From NCBI GenBank assembly GCA_035524895.1, contig DATLFI010000345.1, forward strand, positions 1-34,974: a stretch of DNA of 34,974 bases, written 5' to 3'. Position numbers and translations under genes: made by a program. Below are positions 8,283-21,334 of the stretch, piece after piece; the stretch's first letter is position 1; every line of letters begins with the position of its first letter. The notes under the pieces were generated by a model. It did no database searches. It had not been told where the DNA came from and saw nothing but the letters and a program-made list of their open reading frames with translations. The stretch comes from DATLFI01 sp035524895 (lineage in GTDB: Bacteria > Acidobacteriota > Thermoanaerobaculia > Multivoradales > Multivoraceae).

Positions 8283-8627
8283 ATGTCGACAGCATCCACG
8301 GACCGCGAGCTCAAGAAGGGCGCCGCCGACCTGCTGGTCCTCTCGCTGCTCGCCGAACGGCAGCGCCATGGCTACGAGCTCTCCCGCCTGATCGAGCAGC
8401 GCTCGGCCGGCTCGCTCACCCTCCACCTCGCCTCGCTCTACACCCTGCTCTACCGCCTCGAGCGCAAGGGCTGGATAGCGGGGCGTTGGGTCGAGAAGCC
8501 CGGCGAGCGACGCCGCCGGTTCTACCGCCTCACGCCCGCCGGACGCGCGCTGCTGGGCGAGGAGCAGGAGCGCTGGCTGGAGTTCGTGAAGGCGGTGTCC
8601 GCGATCACGGGGCTGCGCCATGCGTGA
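8283..8627 (+). CDS. PadR-family transcriptional regulator
   Basis: A 114-residue winged-helix repressor. It shows the PadR N-terminal pattern: LLVLSLLAE, HGYELSRLIEQ, then LYTLLYRLERKGWI (recognition helix and wing lead-in) and RRRFYRLTPAGRALL. It is short and lacks the long C-terminal dimer helix of PadR-s2 proteins. It overlaps the downstream permease by eight bases. PadR next to an ADOP permease is a recurrent acidobacterial arrangement, and PadR probably controls the pair through the palindrome at 8254-8266. The ligand is unknown. Confidence 0.93.
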   Translation: MSTASTDRELKKGAADLLVLSLLAERQRHGYELSRLIEQRSAGSLTLHLASLYTLLYRLERKGWIAGRWVEKPGERRRRFYRLTPAGRALLGEEQERWLEFVKAVSAITGLRHA

Positions 8628-11391
8628 ACGGCCACTCCAATCCGTGGTTCCTCCAGCCCTCCGCGAGGCGGTTCGGAGCCGCCTGCTCGAGCTCGGGGTC
8701 GCTTCCGAGCACCACGCCGAGATCGCCGAGGAGCTGCTCCAGCACGCCTGCGACGCCGCCGAGGCGCAGCGCATCGACACCAGCGATCTCCACGCCGTCG
8801 AGGCTTGGCTCGCCGGCGACCGGGAGTGGTCCGAGCTGGCGCGAGAGCTGGCACGCAGCGCGTCGTCGCACCGACAGAATCGCGCCGAGCGCCTGGTTCG
8901 AGCGGGCGGTCCAGCCACAGGTCTGCTCGGCGACGTCGTTCAGGCAGCTCGCTCACTGCGCTCCTCGCCCGGCTTCACGATCGTGGCGATCCTCCTCCTG
9001 GCCCTCGGAATCGGGCTGGTGGCCACGGTCTTCAGCGTGGTCGATCGCGTGCTGCTCGCGCCGCTGCCGGTCGAGGACGAAGATCGGCTGGTCCGCCTCT
9101 TCTCGCGGGCAGAGGACAGCTTCTTCGGACACTCGCCGCTCTCCCTCCCGGAGCTCGACGACATCGAGGCCCAGGCGCAGACCCTGACCGGCGTCGCCGG
9201 GTTCGCTCTGACCTTCACCGCCCTCGAGACCGCCGACCGCAGCGAGCTGGTGCTCGCCAACATGGTCACCGGCGACTTCTTCGACCTGCTCGGCGTCAGG
9301 CCCGCCGCCGGCCGCCTCCTGAAGCCCGGGGACGACCGTCGCGGCGACCCCCAGTCGGTGGTGGTGTTGGGTCACGAGTCGTGGGTCCAGCGATTTGGCG
9401 CCGACCCGGGCATCGTCGGACGCGAGCTGCGGATCAACGGGCAGCCGTTGGTGGTGGTCGGAGTCGCGGCCAGAGGCTTCCGCGGCCTCTTGCGCGGAGT
9501 CGAGCCGACCCTCTACCTGCCGGTCGGAACCGCGCTGCGGCTCGGTGCCGAGCCGTCGACCAACGCGGGCGGACTGGAGCCAGGGGTCGACCTGCGCGAC
9601 CAGCGCACGCGGCGCTGGCTCTGGGGCGTCGCGCGACGCCTCGAGAGCGCTGGTGTGGACGAGTCGCGGGCCGAGATCGAAGCCATCGGCCGCGCCTTCG
9701 CGGCGGCCTACCCGGAGGACGAGACGGAGCGCGGCATCGCGGCCCTGCCGTTGCGCGAGGTCAAGGTGATGCCGGGCGTCGACGGCGGCATCCGCACGAT
9801 CTCCTGGGTGCTGTTCGGCGTCGTCGTTCTGGTGCTGCTGATCGCGTGCGCCAACCTCGCAAACCTGCTGCTGGCCCGCGCCGTGCGTCGCCGTCAGGAG
9901 ATGGCGACGCGTTTGTCGCTGGGCGCGGGGCGCTGGCAGATCGCCCGCCTGCTCCTCGTCGAGAGCCTGCTGCTCGCGACCCTCGGGGGCCTCGCGGGAC
10001 TCGCTCTGGCCTCCGCTGCGACCGCGACGCTCAACCGCATCCGCCTGCCGATCGTGGTACCGATCGAGCTCCACCTTGCGATCGACCAACGGGTCGTCGT
10101 GTTCACCTTCGCGGTCGCCGCGCTCACGACGCTGATCTTCGGGTTGGCTCCGGTACTGGAGTCCTGGCGCACGGACCTCGCGACCGCGCTGCGGCGAGAC
10201 ACCGCTCGCGGCGGCAGCCGGCGACGGCGACTCCAGGGTGCTCTGGTGGTAGCGCAGGTAACGCTGTCGTTGCTCCTGCTGGTCGCGGCCGGCCTGTCCC
10301 TGCGCAGCGTGCTCAACGCCCAGCGCATCGATCCGGGGTTCGAGATCGAGGGCGCGGTGGCAGCCACCCTCATGCTCGAGCTACAGGGCTACGACGAGGG
10401 ACGGAGCGCGGAATTCTATCGCCGGCTGCGCGAGGACCTCGCCGCCATCCCCGGTGTCGTCGGGGTCACGCTCCCCAGCCACCTCCCCCTGACCCTGTGG
10501 ACCGACACCTGGCGCCTGGTGCCCAAAGAGCAAGAGCACCTCCCGGTGAGCGAGTGGCCCTCGGTGGACATCGCCAGGGTCGACGCCGACTACTTCGAGA
10601 CCATGGGCGTGACCCTGGTGAGTGGCAGGACGTTCTCGGCGGCCGAGATCGCTGACAATCGCCGCATTGCCATCATCAACGAGACTCTCGCTGGTCGCTT
10701 CTGGCCGGGCGAGGATGCGGTGGGCCGGCTCATTGGATCGGCTCCCGGCGACGAGCCGCTCTTGGTAGTCGGCGTGGCTCGCAACGGTCGCTACCGCACC
10801 CTGGGCGAGGACCCGCGTCCGTTCGCCTACATGCCCATTCCCGACGATTGGTCGAGCCGGACGGTCGTGGCTCGCTTCGAGCGCCCCGACCTCGCCTCGC
10901 CTGCAGCGGTGGCTGGCGTCCTCCGTGGCATCGATCGCCACCTCGCGATCTCGAACCTCGCGATGCTGCGGGACGTGATCGGACCCTCGCTGATCCTGCC
11001 GCGTGCCGGAGCTCTGGTGTTCGGAGCGATCGGATCGATCGGGCTGTTGCTGGCCGCGGTGGGCCTCTACGGCCTGCTGGCCTATGCAGTGAGCCAGCGC
11101 ACCCACGAGATCGGCCTGCGGCTGGCTCTGGGTGCCCGCCGAGCCGACGTGCTACGGATGGTGCTGCGCGACGGCCTTCGCCTTGCGCTTGCCGGCGCCG
11201 CCCTCGGGCTCGGTGCAGCGGTGGCGACCACGCGCGCGCTCCGATCCCTGCTGTACGGCATCAGCCCAACCGACGGCTGGACCTTCGGCGTCGTCGTGAT
11301 CCTGCTCCTGGCGGTCGCTGCTCTAGCCAGCGTCCTCCCGGCGCGCAGGGCGATGCGCATCGATCCGACGCGCGCGATGCGCCACGACTGA
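8620..11391 (+). CDS. ADOP-type ABC transporter permease (MacB/FtsX family)
   Basis: A 923-residue inner-membrane permease. An N-terminal helical soluble region of about 105 residues (typical of ADOP proteins) precedes two MacB periplasmic-core/FtsX units. The first has a membrane helix near residues 120-140 (GFTIVAILLLALGIG), a large periplasmic domain and FtsX helices near 390-530. The second repeats periplasmic domain plus FtsX near residues 545-923. It ends in a typical PARRAMRIDPTRAMRHD tail. No ATPase is encoded nearby, as expected for 'orphan' permeases. Related MacB proteins perform mechanotransmission for export of lipoproteins or antibiotics; the ADOP cargo is unknown. Translation is coupled to padR by overlap. 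Confidence 0.92.
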   Translation: MRERPLQSVVPPALREAVRSRLLELGVASEHHAEIAEELLQHACDAAEAQRIDTSDLHAVEAWLAGDREWSELARELARSASSHRQNRAERLVRAGGPATGLLGDVVQAARSLRSSPGFTIVAILLLALGIGLVATVFSVVDRVLLAPLPVEDEDRLVRLFSRAEDSFFGHSPLSLPELDDIEAQAQTLTGVAGFALTFTALETADRSELVLANMVTGDFFDLLGVRPAAGRLLKPGDDRRGDPQSVVVLGHESWVQRFGADPGIVGRELRINGQPLVVVGVAARGFRGLLRGVEPTLYLPVGTALRLGAEPSTNAGGLEPGVDLRDQRTRRWLWGVARRLESAGVDESRAEIEAIGRAFAAAYPEDETERGIAALPLREVKVMPGVDGGIRTISWVLFGVVVLVLLIACANLANLLLARAVRRRQEMATRLSLGAGRWQIARLLLVESLLLATLGGLAGLALASAATATLNRIRLPIVVPIELHLAIDQRVVVFTFAVAALTTLIFGLAPVLESWRTDLATALRRDTARGGSRRRRLQGALVVAQVTLSLLLLVAAGLSLRSVLNAQRIDPGFEIEGAVAATLMLELQGYDEGRSAEFYRRLREDLAAIPGVVGVTLPSHLPLTLWTDTWRLVPKEQEHLPVSEWPSVDIARVDADYFETMGVTLVSGRTFSAAEIADNRRIAIINETLAGRFWPGEDAVGRLIGSAPGDEPLLVVGVARNGRYRTLGEDPRPFAYMPIPDDWSSRTVVARFERPDLASPAAVAGVLRGIDRHLAISNLAMLRDVIGPSLILPRAGALVFGAIGSIGLLLAAVGLYGLLAYAVSQRTHEIGLRLALGARRADVLRMVLRDGLRLALAGAALGLGAAVATTRALRSLLYGISPTDGWTFGVVVILLLAVAALASVLPARRAMRIDPTRAMRHD

Positions 11392-11447
11392 CGCCCACGG
11401 CCAGCTCCTGCGGCACCCGTGGCGCCGACCAAGTCGCAGGCCCACCC

Positions 11448-12032
11448 TCAGGTCGGTCGGTTGCGACCCGTGATCACGAAGTGCGCCCGGCGGTTCCGCG
11501 CCCAGCAGCTCTCGACGCTCTCGCTGCAGTCCGGGCGCTCCTTGCCATAGCTCAGCCGGCGCAGGCGATCGGCCCCGACCCCCAGCGACTGCACGTGGCC
11601 GAGCGCCGACTGCGCGCGCCGCTCGCCCAGGGCCAGGTTGTATTCGGTGGTGCCGCGCTCGTCGCAATGCCCTTCGATCGTGACCACGAATTCGGGCCGC
11701 TCCGAGAGAAACCGCGCGTTGGCCGCGAGTCGCTCGCGGGCGGCCGCCGACAATCCAGCATCGTCGTACTCGAAGTAGACGTCGCCCAGCAGCCCAGTGC
11801 GCCGCACATGCTCGTTGATCGCGTCGAGATCGCGGCTCCAGATGTCCTGTACGTCCCCGCCACCGCCGTTGGCCGAGGGTGGCGTGGTGGAGGCGGTCGT
11901 GCGCGGGGCTGTCGTCACGCCGGGACCGGGGGTGGCAGGGGCGTCGCCGCCCTTGCTGCGACAGGCCGCGAACGAGAACAACAAGATCGCCAGGACCAGG
12001 GCTGACCGGTTCGAGCAGATTCGCGACGGCAT
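11448..12032 (-). CDS. pal: Peptidoglycan-associated lipoprotein (Pal/OmpA family)
   Basis: A 194-residue outer-membrane lipoprotein. The signal peptide ends in a lipobox with C24 (FAAC). A Ala/Pro/Thr/Gly-rich linker (about residues 25-60) leads to an OmpA_C domain (about 75-190): VYFEYDDAGLS, the Pal signature EGHCDERGTTEYNLALGERRA, and the end block CWARNRRAHFVI. It binds diaminopimelate of peptidoglycan and helps anchor the outer membrane. A strong AGGAGGT site precedes the ATG. TolA/B/Q/R genes, the usual partners, are not in the window. It is convergent with ADOP and divergent from the sensor kinase. Confidence 0.94.
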   Translation of the reverse strand: MPSRICSNRSALVLAILLFSFAACRSKGGDAPATPGPGVTTAPRTTASTTPPSANGGGGDVQDIWSRDLDAINEHVRRTGLLGDVYFEYDDAGLSAAARERLAANARFLSERPEFVVTIEGHCDERGTTEYNLALGERRAQSALGHVQSLGVGADRLRRLSYGKERPDCSESVESCWARNRRAHFVITGRNRPT

Positions 12033-12269
12033 GGGACCTCCTCCGGGGGGAGCGGGAGCGCCGGCGCGGGTGCGCTACGAGCGCTGGCCCACAGACCAAG
12101 CGAGGAACGAGCACGGCGCTCCCGCGGCTGAGGAGTGTAGGTGGCTTGGTCGGTCGGCGCCATTAGCCGACAGATACAAAATCACTATTCCTTTCGATAG
12201 CAGCGAACACGACCATTGCCGGTGTAAGGTCGAGCGTCCCAGTCTTCGGGCACGTCGTACCGCACCCAC
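12033..12269. other. Divergent intergenic region between pal and the sensor kinase
   Basis: This 237-base spacer must hold the promoters of both flanking genes. A locally AT-rich stretch (about 12170-12215) stands out from the GC-rich surroundings and is the likely promoter area. I could not fix convincing -35/-10 pairs. Confidence 0.35.
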
Positions 12270-13982
12270 GTGATCGAGCCACTGCCGCCCCAGAGTCGCG
12301 CCGAACGCCTGATCGCTGCCGGGCGTGTCGTGCTCGCCGCCTCGTCGTTGTTCGCGGTCTGGCTCGAGCCGTCCGAGCCGGCGCGACACGCTGGCGTGGC
12401 CTACAGCTTGCTGGTCGCCTACCTGGCCTATGCCATCACGGTGGCGGTGTTCTCCTGGCAGCCCGAACCGCCCGGCGAGCGCACGCGTTTGTTGACGCAC
12501 GTGTTCGACCTCGTGTTCTTCTCGCTCTTCGGCTACTTCACGACTGGGCCAGCGAGCCCCTTCACCATCTACTTCGTCTTCTCGCTGGTGTGCGCCACCG
12601 TGCGCTGGCAGTGGCGCGGCACACTGTGGACCGCCATCGCAGCGATCGTGGCGTTCGTCGGCGTAGGGCTGTATCGGGGCGAGGTGCTCCAAGACCCGAG
12701 CTTCCCCCTGGACTCCGTCATCATCCGCGGTGTCTACCTCGGCGTGGTGGCGACGCTACTCGGCTACCTGGGCTTCCACGAGCACGCCGCCCGCAAGGAG
12801 ATGTCCCTGCTCGCGGGCTGGCGGCAGCGCCTTCCGGAGGACCTCCGGACGCTGGTGCGCGCCGATCTCGCCTATGCCTGCCAGATCCTCGAGTGTCCCT
12901 CGGCGCTGCTCGCGTGGGTGGAAGCCGAAGAGCCCTGGCTGCACTTGGCCTCCTGGGACGGCGAGGACCTGAAGCTCGCGCGCCAGCCACCGGGCGACGA
13001 CGACCCGCTGGTGGCCAGGGAGCTCGTCGGCGACAGCTTCTTCTGCCTCGACCTTCGTCCCGGCGACGGTTCCCTACCCCCGGTCTGGCGCAAGAGCGCG
13101 GCCGGGCTAGAGCGCTGGCGGGGCGAGCCATTCGCCGGCGACGTGGTTGCGAACCCAGGACGGACGGTCCTGTCGTGCCCGATCGACGCCGAGAACACCA
13201 CGGGACGCGCCTTCTTCTTCGGGCGGCGCGAGATCACCATGGACGAGCTGATCCTCGGCGAGGTGGTGGTCGGGGTGCTCGGGGTCCGCCTCGAGCACTT
13301 CCACTTCACGCAGGCGTTGGCGCTCTCCGCCGCGGACCAGGAGCGCGTGCGGCTGGCGCGCGACCTCCACGACGGCGTGCTGCAGTCGCTCACCGGCATC
13401 GCGTTGCAGCTCGCGGCGGCCCGGCGCCGACTGGACGAGAACCCCGATGCCGCAGCACGTTCCCTCGAGGACGTTCGCGAGCTGATCGCCCTGGAGCAGC
13501 GCGACCTGCGCTTCTTCATCGAAGAGATGAGACCCAAGCCCGGTGCCGCGGGAGCCAGCGCCAAGGAGCTGCCGGCCCGCCTCGAGGAGCTCGAGGCACG
13601 TATCGAACGAGAGTGGAACCTCGCGGTCGATCTCGAGCTCGCCGACCTGGGCGGGGCGGTGCCGGAATCACTCGGGCGGCACGTCTACCTCCTGATCCGC
13701 GAAGCCATGGTCAACGCGGTCCGCCACGGGCAGGCAACCCGCGTCCGGGTGACGCTGGCTCGCCAGGACGGCGACCTGCGCCTCACCGTCATCGACAACG
13801 GTCGCGGCCTGCCCACCCACGGTCGCTTCTCGCTCCGACGCCTCGAGGAGCTCAACACCGGGCCGCGCAACATTCGAGAGCGGGTCAGCTCCCTGCGCGG
13901 CTCGCTCGATCTCGAGTCTTCCGAGCAGGGCGTGCGCCTGGACATGACCCTGCCGACCGATCCGCTGCGAGGTGCCGCGTGA
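12270..13982 (+). CDS. NarL-type membrane sensor histidine kinase
   Basis: A 570-residue kinase. Residues 15-175 contain five or six membrane helices with short loops, so the input domain is mostly within the membrane. A GAF-like cytoplasmic region (about 190-345) follows. The HisKA_3 dimerisation domain carries the phospho-acceptor H367 in ARDLHDGVLQS. A HATPase domain shows the N box (LIREAMVNAVRHG) and G1 box (VIDNGRGL). GTG12270 lacks a clear ribosome site, and the exact start is uncertain by a few codons. It overlaps its response regulator (GTGA), so the two form one two-component system. The signal is unknown. Confidence 0.92.
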   Translation: MIEPLPPQSRAERLIAAGRVVLAASSLFAVWLEPSEPARHAGVAYSLLVAYLAYAITVAVFSWQPEPPGERTRLLTHVFDLVFFSLFGYFTTGPASPFTIYFVFSLVCATVRWQWRGTLWTAIAAIVAFVGVGLYRGEVLQDPSFPLDSVIIRGVYLGVVATLLGYLGFHEHAARKEMSLLAGWRQRLPEDLRTLVRADLAYACQILECPSALLAWVEAEEPWLHLASWDGEDLKLARQPPGDDDPLVARELVGDSFFCLDLRPGDGSLPPVWRKSAAGLERWRGEPFAGDVVANPGRTVLSCPIDAENTTGRAFFFGRREITMDELILGEVVVGVLGVRLEHFHFTQALALSAADQERVRLARDLHDGVLQSLTGIALQLAAARRRLDENPDAAARSLEDVRELIALEQRDLRFFIEEMRPKPGAAGASAKELPARLEELEARIEREWNLAVDLELADLGGAVPESLGRHVYLLIREAMVNAVRHGQATRVRVTLARQDGDLRLTVIDNGRGLPTHGRFSLRRLEELNTGPRNIRERVSSLRGSLDLESSEQGVRLDMTLPTDPLRGAA

Positions 13983-14620
13983 CGCCGATCCGAGTGGTGC
14001 TCTCCGACGATCATCCGATCGTGCTGGACGGGCTCGAGCAGCTCTTCGCGGTCGAGAACGACTTCCAGGTGCTCGCCCGCTGCCGCAATGGCGAGGAAAC
14101 GCTCGAGGCGGTCCGTCGCCTGAGTCCGGACGTGCTGGTGCTGGACATTCGCATGCCCGGGGTCGACGGTCTGAGCGTCCTGCAGGAGCTCGAGGTAGCG
14201 GGGCTGCCGACGCGCGTCGTCCTGCTCACCGCAGCGGTCGGCGACGAGCAGCTGGTCGAGGCGATCCGACTGGGCGCGCGCGGTGTCGTGCTCAAGGAGA
14301 CAGCACCGCAGCTGCTGGTGGAAGCGGTGCGCGAGGTGCACGGCGGCGGCGAGTGGCTCGAGAAGGGCCTGGTGGGCCGCGCCCTGCGCCGACTGATGGA
14401 CCGCGAGAGCGGCCTCCGCGAGGCGATCCAGACCCTGACGACCCGCGAGCTCGAGATCGCGCGCCTGGTGGCCGAAGGCCTCCGGAACCGGGCGATCGGC
14501 GAGCGTCTCTTCATCACCGAGGGCACGGTGAAGATCCACCTCCACCGCATCTACGAGAAGCTCGGCGTCGACGGCCGGCTCGAGCTGGCGCTCTACGCTC
14601 GCGAGAAGGGCTTGGTCTGA
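13979..14620 (+). CDS. NarL/FixJ-type response regulator
   Basis: A 213-residue DNA-binding regulator paired with the upstream kinase. The receiver domain (about residues 1-120) has the acidic pair D10-D11, phospho-acceptor D56 (VLVLDIRMPG), T84 and K106. The LuxR-type helix-turn-helix (about 148-213) shows LTTRELEIARLVAEGLRN, then TVKIHLHRIYEKLGV. GTG13979 overlaps the kinase stop. Its last 28 bases also encode, on the other strand, the end of an RND pump. Confidence 0.93.
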   Translation: MTPIRVVLSDDHPIVLDGLEQLFAVENDFQVLARCRNGEETLEAVRRLSPDVLVLDIRMPGVDGLSVLQELEVAGLPTRVVLLTAAVGDEQLVEAIRLGARGVVLKETAPQLLVEAVREVHGGGEWLEKGLVGRALRRLMDRESGLREAIQTLTTRELEIARLVAEGLRNRAIGERLFITEGTVKIHLHRIYEKLGVDGRLELALYAREKGLV

Positions 14621-17600
14621 GCTGGCATGGCCGCTGATGCGGCCCGCGCCAGCGCGGCGCGCGCATCCTCGAACAGCGTGTAGAAAACCGGCACCACGAG
14701 CAAGGTCAGGAGGGTGGCGGCGGCCATGCCGCCGATCAAGGTCAGTCCGAAGCTGCGGTACGACAACCCCATCTGCATCGGCTCGGAGATCGTGAGCGGG
14801 ATCATCCCGCACATCGTGGTGAGCGCGGTCATCACGATGGGCCGGAACCGTCGTTCGGTGGCGAGCAGCAGCGCCTCGGTCCGTTCGTGGCCGCGATCGC
14901 GCAGGCGCCGCACGTAGTCGATCAGCACGATGCCGTTGTTCACCACCACCCCGATCAGTAGCACCACACCCACCAGCCCCAGGAAGTCCAGGTCGCGACC
15001 AGCGGCGAGATGGATCCAGGTGACGCCGAGGTTGGCCATCGGGATGGTGATCACGATCGAGAGCGGGAGCACGAAGCTCTCGAACAAGAACCCCATCAGC
15101 ATGTAGACGAAGATCACCGAGAGCAGCGCCGCGAAACGGAGGTTGCGAGCCTCCTCGGACTCCCCGCCGCGCGGCGACCGCGGCGCGAAGCTCATGCCCT
15201 CGGGCAGGTCGAAGCGCCCAGCGGTCGCCCAGATCGCCGCCCTCGCCTCCTCTTCCTGGCCGTCCTCCAGCTCGAGCACGATGCGCCGGGCCGTCTGCTT
15301 GTCGCGGCGGTAGATGGCCGGGGCGGCCGCAACCTGCCTCGCCTCCACGAGCGTGGAGAGCGCCACTGGATCGCCACCCTCCGTCGGCACCTGGAAGCTG
15401 CCCAGCTCGACGAGGCTCTGCCGATCGGACTCCTGGTAGCGCACGCGCACAGGGATGTCGCGGCCGCCGAGATAGACCCGCGGCAAGGGCTGCCCGCGCA
15501 GCGCATAGCCGACGATGCCGGCCAGGAGCTGCGGGTCGACTCCCTGACGCTGCGCGCGCCGTCGATCGATGTGCAGGGCCAGCTCGTTGGGCGCACGCTC
15601 GGTGGCGCGCTTGATGCCGAGCACGCCGTCCACCGCCGCGAGTCGCTCCTCTAGTTGATTGGCGGTTCGATCGAGCGTGCCGGCGTCCTCGCCGAAGAGG
15701 GTCACGGTCTCGGTGGCGACCTCGTCCTTCTCCTGCTCCGAGGCCGTGCCGGTGTGGAAGCGGATTCCAGGGCGCTCCGGCAAAGCCTCCAGGATGCGAG
15801 CCATGATCTCGCGCGGCCGTGGCCCGCCCTTGCGGCCCGTGGCCAGCGCGCCCTGGATCTGACCCCAGTTGCGTTGGTGCCACATCACGTAGTACTCGAG
15901 CCCCAGCTCCTCGCGAAGCTTCTCGATCTCGACTTCGGCGGCGCGGAACCACGCCTCGGTCTCCGGGAACACCGTGTCGTCCGGCATCTCCACCTGGACC
16001 TGGAACATCGCCAGGTCGTCCTGGGAGATCGGCACGACCTTGAAGCGGCCCTGTGCGACGACGCTGGTGAGCGCGAAAAGGCAAACGAGCACGAGCACCA
16101 GGTCGAGGCGCCGGCGCAGGAAGTAGGAGAGGGCCGCGCCATAGCCACGCGCCAGGGCGCCGAAGGTAGCGGCGTAGGCCGCCTCGAGCGCTATTTCCAC
16201 ACGCCCGTGCGCCCGTGCCCAAGCGCTGGTCCTCTGGCTCTGCTTGCGCTGCGGCAGGGTCAGGTAGACCGCCAGGGGCACCACGATCAGCGCCATGAAC
16301 AGCGACGCGAGCAGGGAGACCGTGATCGGGATCGCGAGGCGCAGCAGGAAGAACTGGCCCTGCCCCTCGACCAGCGCCGCAGGCAGGAACACCACCACCG
16401 TGGTCAGCGTCGCGGTGGTCACCGCCAAGGCGATCTCGCCGGTGCCGCGCAAGACCGCATCCCGCCGGCTGGCCCCCTCTTCGCGGTGAATGCGGTGGAT
16501 GTTCTCGGCGACCACCACCGAGTTGTCGACCAGCATCCCCACGGAGATCATGAGCCCCAGCAGGGACAGCACGTTGAGCGTCTCGCCGGCGAGGTAGAGC
16601 ACCACCAGCGCCGTCACCAAGGAGAGCGGGATCGACAGCGCGATGATCAACCCCATACGGAAGCGGCGCAGGAAGAACACCAGCACCACCATCGCCAACG
16701 ACGCACCGACCACTCCGCTCGACACCAGGGTCTCGAGCGAGCCCTGGATCATCGTGCCCTGATCCATGATGGTCGCGACCTCGATGGCGCGCAGCCGCGG
16801 GTTCTGCGCCATGCGCTCGACCTCTTCGGCGATATTGCGCGCGACCGCCATGGTGTTCGCCTCTCCCTCCTTCATCACGGCGAGAGCGAAGGCCGGGCGG
16901 CTGTTCACCCGTACCCGGAAGTCGTGATCGGGTTGGTCGTAGACCACGGTGGCGATGTCGCCGAGCCGCACCGAGGGCGTGACCGGCACCGAGGCGACAT
17001 CGGCCGGCGTGCGGTAGCGCGCCATCGAGCGCAACAGCAGCTTGCGGCCGCCGGCACGCACGCTGCCGCTGGCGAGGCTGAAGTTGTCGCGACCGAGTCG
17101 CTGCGCGAGCTCGTAGATGTCGAGCCCCGCAGCGGCGAGCCGCTCGCGGTCGAGCTCGATCAGGATCTCCTTCTCGACCAGTCCCTGGGCATCGACGCGC
17201 GCCACGCCCTCGATGCGCTCGAGCGGCAGACGGACTTCCCTCTCGATCAGGTCGTAGACGTCGGTGGTGCCCTCCTCGACGATCAGACCCACCATGGCCA
17301 CCGGGAACAAGGCGTCGTCGTCCTTGTAGATGAAGACCTGCTCCAGGTCGTCGGGCATCACCACCCGGGCGCGCTCGACCCGATCGCGCACCTCGCGGTA
17401 CGCGACACCCATGTCGGTGCCCTGTTTGAAGCTGAGGTACACCTGGCCGTAGCCGGTGCGCGCAACCGAGAAGACCTCGGACAGGCCCCCCACCGTCGAG
17501 AGCTCCTCCTCGAGCGGCGTCACGACCTTGTCGAGGACCTCCTGCGGCGGAGCGTCCTGCCACGGCGCCGCGACGCGCAAGAACGGCGAGCTGAATCCGG

Positions 17601-17730
17601 TCGGGATCAGCTCGAGAGGAATCTGGAGCGTGGCCACCGTGCCCAGCACCAGCAGCGCCAGCAGCGCCACCAGCACGGTCACGCGCCGGTCGAGCGAGAA
17701 GCGCGGGAGGAGGGAAGAGAGGTCGGGCAT
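14593..17730 (-). CDS. RND-family efflux transporter (second pump of operon)
   Basis: A 1045-residue proton-driven inner-membrane pump with standard RND architecture. TM1 lies near residues 15-35, then the first large periplasmic porter/docking domain, TM2-6 near 335-500, a linker, TM7 and the second periplasmic domain, and TM8-12 near 860-1030. The TM4 motif is VDNSVVVAENI: the first proton-relay aspartate is kept and the second is Asn, as in many HAE/SwrC-like pumps. TM10 has VVNNGIVLIDY. The gene starts 16 bases after the other pump of the operon. Substrates (drugs, lipids, metals) cannot be deduced. Its 3' end overlaps the response regulator tail to tail. Confidence 0.92.
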   Translation of the reverse strand: MPDLSSLLPRFSLDRRVTVLVALLALLVLGTVATLQIPLELIPTGFSSPFLRVAAPWQDAPPQEVLDKVVTPLEEELSTVGGLSEVFSVARTGYGQVYLSFKQGTDMGVAYREVRDRVERARVVMPDDLEQVFIYKDDDALFPVAMVGLIVEEGTTDVYDLIEREVRLPLERIEGVARVDAQGLVEKEILIELDRERLAAAGLDIYELAQRLGRDNFSLASGSVRAGGRKLLLRSMARYRTPADVASVPVTPSVRLGDIATVVYDQPDHDFRVRVNSRPAFALAVMKEGEANTMAVARNIAEEVERMAQNPRLRAIEVATIMDQGTMIQGSLETLVSSGVVGASLAMVVLVFFLRRFRMGLIIALSIPLSLVTALVVLYLAGETLNVLSLLGLMISVGMLVDNSVVVAENIHRIHREEGASRRDAVLRGTGEIALAVTTATLTTVVVFLPAALVEGQGQFFLLRLAIPITVSLLASLFMALIVVPLAVYLTLPQRKQSQRTSAWARAHGRVEIALEAAYAATFGALARGYGAALSYFLRRRLDLVLVLVCLFALTSVVAQGRFKVVPISQDDLAMFQVQVEMPDDTVFPETEAWFRAAEVEIEKLREELGLEYYVMWHQRNWGQIQGALATGRKGGPRPREIMARILEALPERPGIRFHTGTASEQEKDEVATETVTLFGEDAGTLDRTANQLEERLAAVDGVLGIKRATERAPNELALHIDRRRAQRQGVDPQLLAGIVGYALRGQPLPRVYLGGRDIPVRVRYQESDRQSLVELGSFQVPTEGGDPVALSTLVEARQVAAAPAIYRRDKQTARRIVLELEDGQEEEARAAIWATAGRFDLPEGMSFAPRSPRGGESEEARNLRFAALLSVIFVYMLMGFLFESFVLPLSIVITIPMANLGVTWIHLAAGRDLDFLGLVGVVLLIGVVVNNGIVLIDYVRRLRDRGHERTEALLLATERRFRPIVMTALTTMCGMIPLTISEPMQMGLSYRSFGLTLIGGMAAATLLTLLVVPVFYTLFEDARAALARAASAAMPAQTKPFSRA

Positions 17731-17746
17731 AGCGGCGTCGATCGCG

Positions 17747-21301
<3,555 letters not shown>

Positions 21302-21334
21302 GGGACGGCTCGCGGGTGCAGGCGGGGAAAGGCG

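Noticed and set aside
11393..11424. Terminator between ADOP and pal
   Set aside because: Only a six-base stem with a 16-base loop and no T tract; not convincing.
13685..17563. 1292-residue minus-strand open frame across the two-component and RND genes
   Set aside because: It is a GC-rich shadow in another frame of the 14593-17730 RND gene, with Arg/Gly-rich non-protein-like sequence and no recognisable domain.
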